Of a stretch of 5,788 nt of DNA, positions 4,517 through 5,788 are shown piece after piece (the first letter of the stretch is position 1; the number at the start of each line of letters is the position of its first letter). The DNA comes from CBDFLA01 sp965248915 (lineage in GTDB: Bacteria > Pseudomonadota > Alphaproteobacteria > M2410): assembly GCA_965248915.1 (NCBI GenBank), contig CBDFLA010000005.1, positions 1-5,788 of the forward strand. The letters run 5' to 3'. Below the pieces are notes generated by a model that saw only the letters and a program-made list of their open reading frames with translations, did no database searches and was not told the DNA's origin. The translations under genes were made by a program, and so were the position numbers.

Positions 4517-5788
4517 AGCTACCAATCAAGAAAATTCAGATTAGGAAATTCAAAGGTTTGGACGACCTTGTGGTTGATGATCTTGGAGCCGTAAATGTCT
4601 TTTTCGGAAAAAACAACTCTGGCAAAAGCACCATCCTTCACGCTGTCGATATCTGCTCCTTGGCTCTACAATTCAATGACTGGAACCGGTTTCAGCCAAA
4701 ACTGGAGATTAGAGACCTCTTCGAAGATGCAGGATCATTCTCAATCCAAATAGAATACTCCGATAACTCCAAAATCGACTTTTCGACAAATCAGCATTTG
4801 AATCCATCACTTGAGCCAATGGCTACCGAAGAACAGAAATTCCGATCGGTATTAATTGCACCATCACTGACTGGTCCGTTGACCAATCGGCAACACATGA
4901 CTCGAAAACATGTATTTGGACTGTTGGAAAATCGAAATTTGACGGGAGTAAACAGCCTTCAGTTATTGAGCGCTGTCAAATTTTATGGCTCGAGAAACGA
5001 GCGCAACTTGACGATCCACGACTACCGAGATCTTGTTGAACAAATCAAGCATTTCTTCCCTGACATCACCCAAATAGAGAGCGGGCGAACAGAGGAAGAT
5101 ATAGATACGATTAGGTACACCGAATTCGGCAATGAAGTTGATATCCTCTATTCTGGGTCGGGGCTACAGCACTTCGTCGACATCCTTGTGAAAGTAACAC
5201 TGACCCAAGCAAATATCGTGTTGCTTGATGAGCCTGAGCAAGGCCTTCATCCTGACCTCCAAAGAAGGTTCGTCGACTATTTGTTTCGCCTTTCCGATGC
5301 GAAGGATATCCAATTTCTCGTTTCCTCCCACTCTCCAATATTTTTGAACCATGGGGCGTCAATCAATTGCTACAAATCAACAAATTTGAGCGGAACTCGG
5401 CAAGTGTCTTCAATCCCAAATGAGGCGGCTGAAAGCTTGTTTGGCGATCTAGGAATTCGCCCAAGTGATTTATTCAACAGAGATATCTGTATTATGGTCG
5501 AAGGGAAAGACGACGTGATCTTCTACAACCATATAATCAACACAATCTATAAGTCGGAGTTTGACGGAATATCGATAGGTGTTCTTCAGTATGGAGGAGG
5601 GGCGGCACATGCCATTGTCAACGGAGAAATCGATATTACCAACATTGTGTCAACCTCAAAGTACACACTCTGGATCGTCGACAAAGACAGCCCTAAAGGG
5701 CAACCTCCAAAATCATCTCAAAAGAAATTCAGAAGTGCAATTAGGCGATCAGGCGCCTTTTGCCATATGACAACAGAAAGAGAACTCG
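4513..5788 (+). CDS. OLD-family ATP-dependent endonuclease (ABC-type ATPase plus Toprim), 3' end outside window
   Basis: 425 codons are visible and the frame is still open at the window end. The N-terminal ATPase has Walker A GKNNSGKST (32-40), an ABC-type signature YSGSGLQ (213-219), Walker B IVLLDEPEQ (235-243, catalytic region D239/E240) and an H-loop SSHSP (271-275). A Toprim domain follows, with VEGKDD (329-334, metal-binding E330) and WIVDKD (387-392, the DxD pair D390/D392). This order defines the overcoming-lysogenization-defect (OLD) nucleases, in which ATP binding or hydrolysis controls a metal-dependent DNA nuclease; relatives include GajA of the Gabija anti-phage system. All key ATPase and Toprim residues present in the window look intact. 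It overlaps B2 by four bases, so it is made together with that membrane protein, an unusual partner for this family. Whether a UvrD-type helicase follows, which would make it class 2 or Gabija-like, cannot be seen. GC content is lower than in A2 (35-42% in sampled 60-base stretches), which suggests acquisition. Function in phage defence is inferred from the family. Confidence 0.93.
   Translation, partial: MKLPIKKIQIRKFKGLDDLVVDDLGAVNVFFGKNNSGKSTILHAVDICSLALQFNDWNRFQPKLEIRDLFEDAGSFSIQIEYSDNSKIDFSTNQHLNPSLEPMATEEQKFRSVLIAPSLTGPLTNRQHMTRKHVFGLLENRNLTGVNSLQLLSAVKFYGSRNERNLTIHDYRDLVEQIKHFFPDITQIESGRTEEDIDTIRYTEFGNEVDILYSGSGLQHFVDILVKVTLTQANIVLLDEPEQGLHPDLQRRFVDYLFRLSDAKDIQFLVSSHSPIFLNHGASINCYKSTNLSGTRQVSSIPNEAAESLFGDLGIRPSDLFNRDICIMVEGKDDVIFYNHIINTIYKSEFDGISIGVLQYGGGAAHAIVNGEIDITNIVSTSKYTLWIVDKDSPKGQPPKSSQKKFRSAIRRSGAFCHMTTEREL

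Noticed and set aside
5111..5362. Minus-strand frames opposite the OLD ATPase motifs
   Set aside because: The + strand carries intact signature, Walker B and H-loop motifs here; the reverse frames have no features.
1..5788. CRISPR array, tRNA, rRNA or insertion sequence
   Set aside because: No regularly spaced long repeats, no tRNA-like clover-leaf, no rRNA stretch, and no transposase frame or terminal inverted repeats were seen.

Overview
The window is a stretch of bacterial DNA, probably from a proteobacterium. The basis is Shine-Dalgarno sites, sigma70-type promoter boxes and a GC-rich background of about 60-65% in the most host-like stretch. An alphaproteobacterium would fit, but nothing here proves it. 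All credible genes are on the + strand, and the region looks like an accessory island rather than core genome.

Layout. (1) Positions 2-526 hold the 3' end of a gene here called A1; its start lies outside the window. (2) Positions 624-1559 hold B1, a membrane protein with about eight transmembrane segments. (3) Positions 1560-1872 are a 313-base gap. It holds a short fossil of a further B-type gene (1561-1629), GC-rich hairpins, short repeats with a 43-base period, and the ribosome binding site of the next gene. (4) Positions 1873-3456 hold A2, a 527-residue protein: unrecognised N-terminus, Pro-rich linker, hydrophobic hairpin segment, then a C-terminal domain clearly homologous to A1. (5) Positions 3563-4516 hold B2, a membrane protein paralogous to B1, preceded by a near-consensus promoter and a perfect palindrome at the expected transcription start. 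(6) From 4513 to the window end runs an OLD-family protein (ABC-type ATPase plus Toprim nuclease). Its start codon overlaps the B2 stop codon, and its 3' end lies beyond the window.

The main observation is that A1-B1 and A2-B2 are two diverged copies of one two-gene module, about 2.9 kb apart. They share the A C-terminal domain, the intergenic promoter region and the eight-helix B protein. The fossil B fragment upstream of A2 implies that at least one more copy once existed. Base composition drops sharply inside A2, from about 65% GC (2461-2700) to about 51% (2701-2940), at the junction between its N-terminal part and its A1-like C-terminal domain. This pattern of a conserved carrier with an exchangeable C-terminal domain and a linked partner gene resembles polymorphic toxin-immunity loci.

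Working model (inference): A is a carrier with a possibly membrane-active C-terminal domain (conserved GxxxGxxxG motif), B is its membrane partner (immunity protein or membrane effector), and the OLD ATPase/nuclease is co-expressed with B2, perhaps as part of a defence or conflict system. I do not recognise A or B as any named family.
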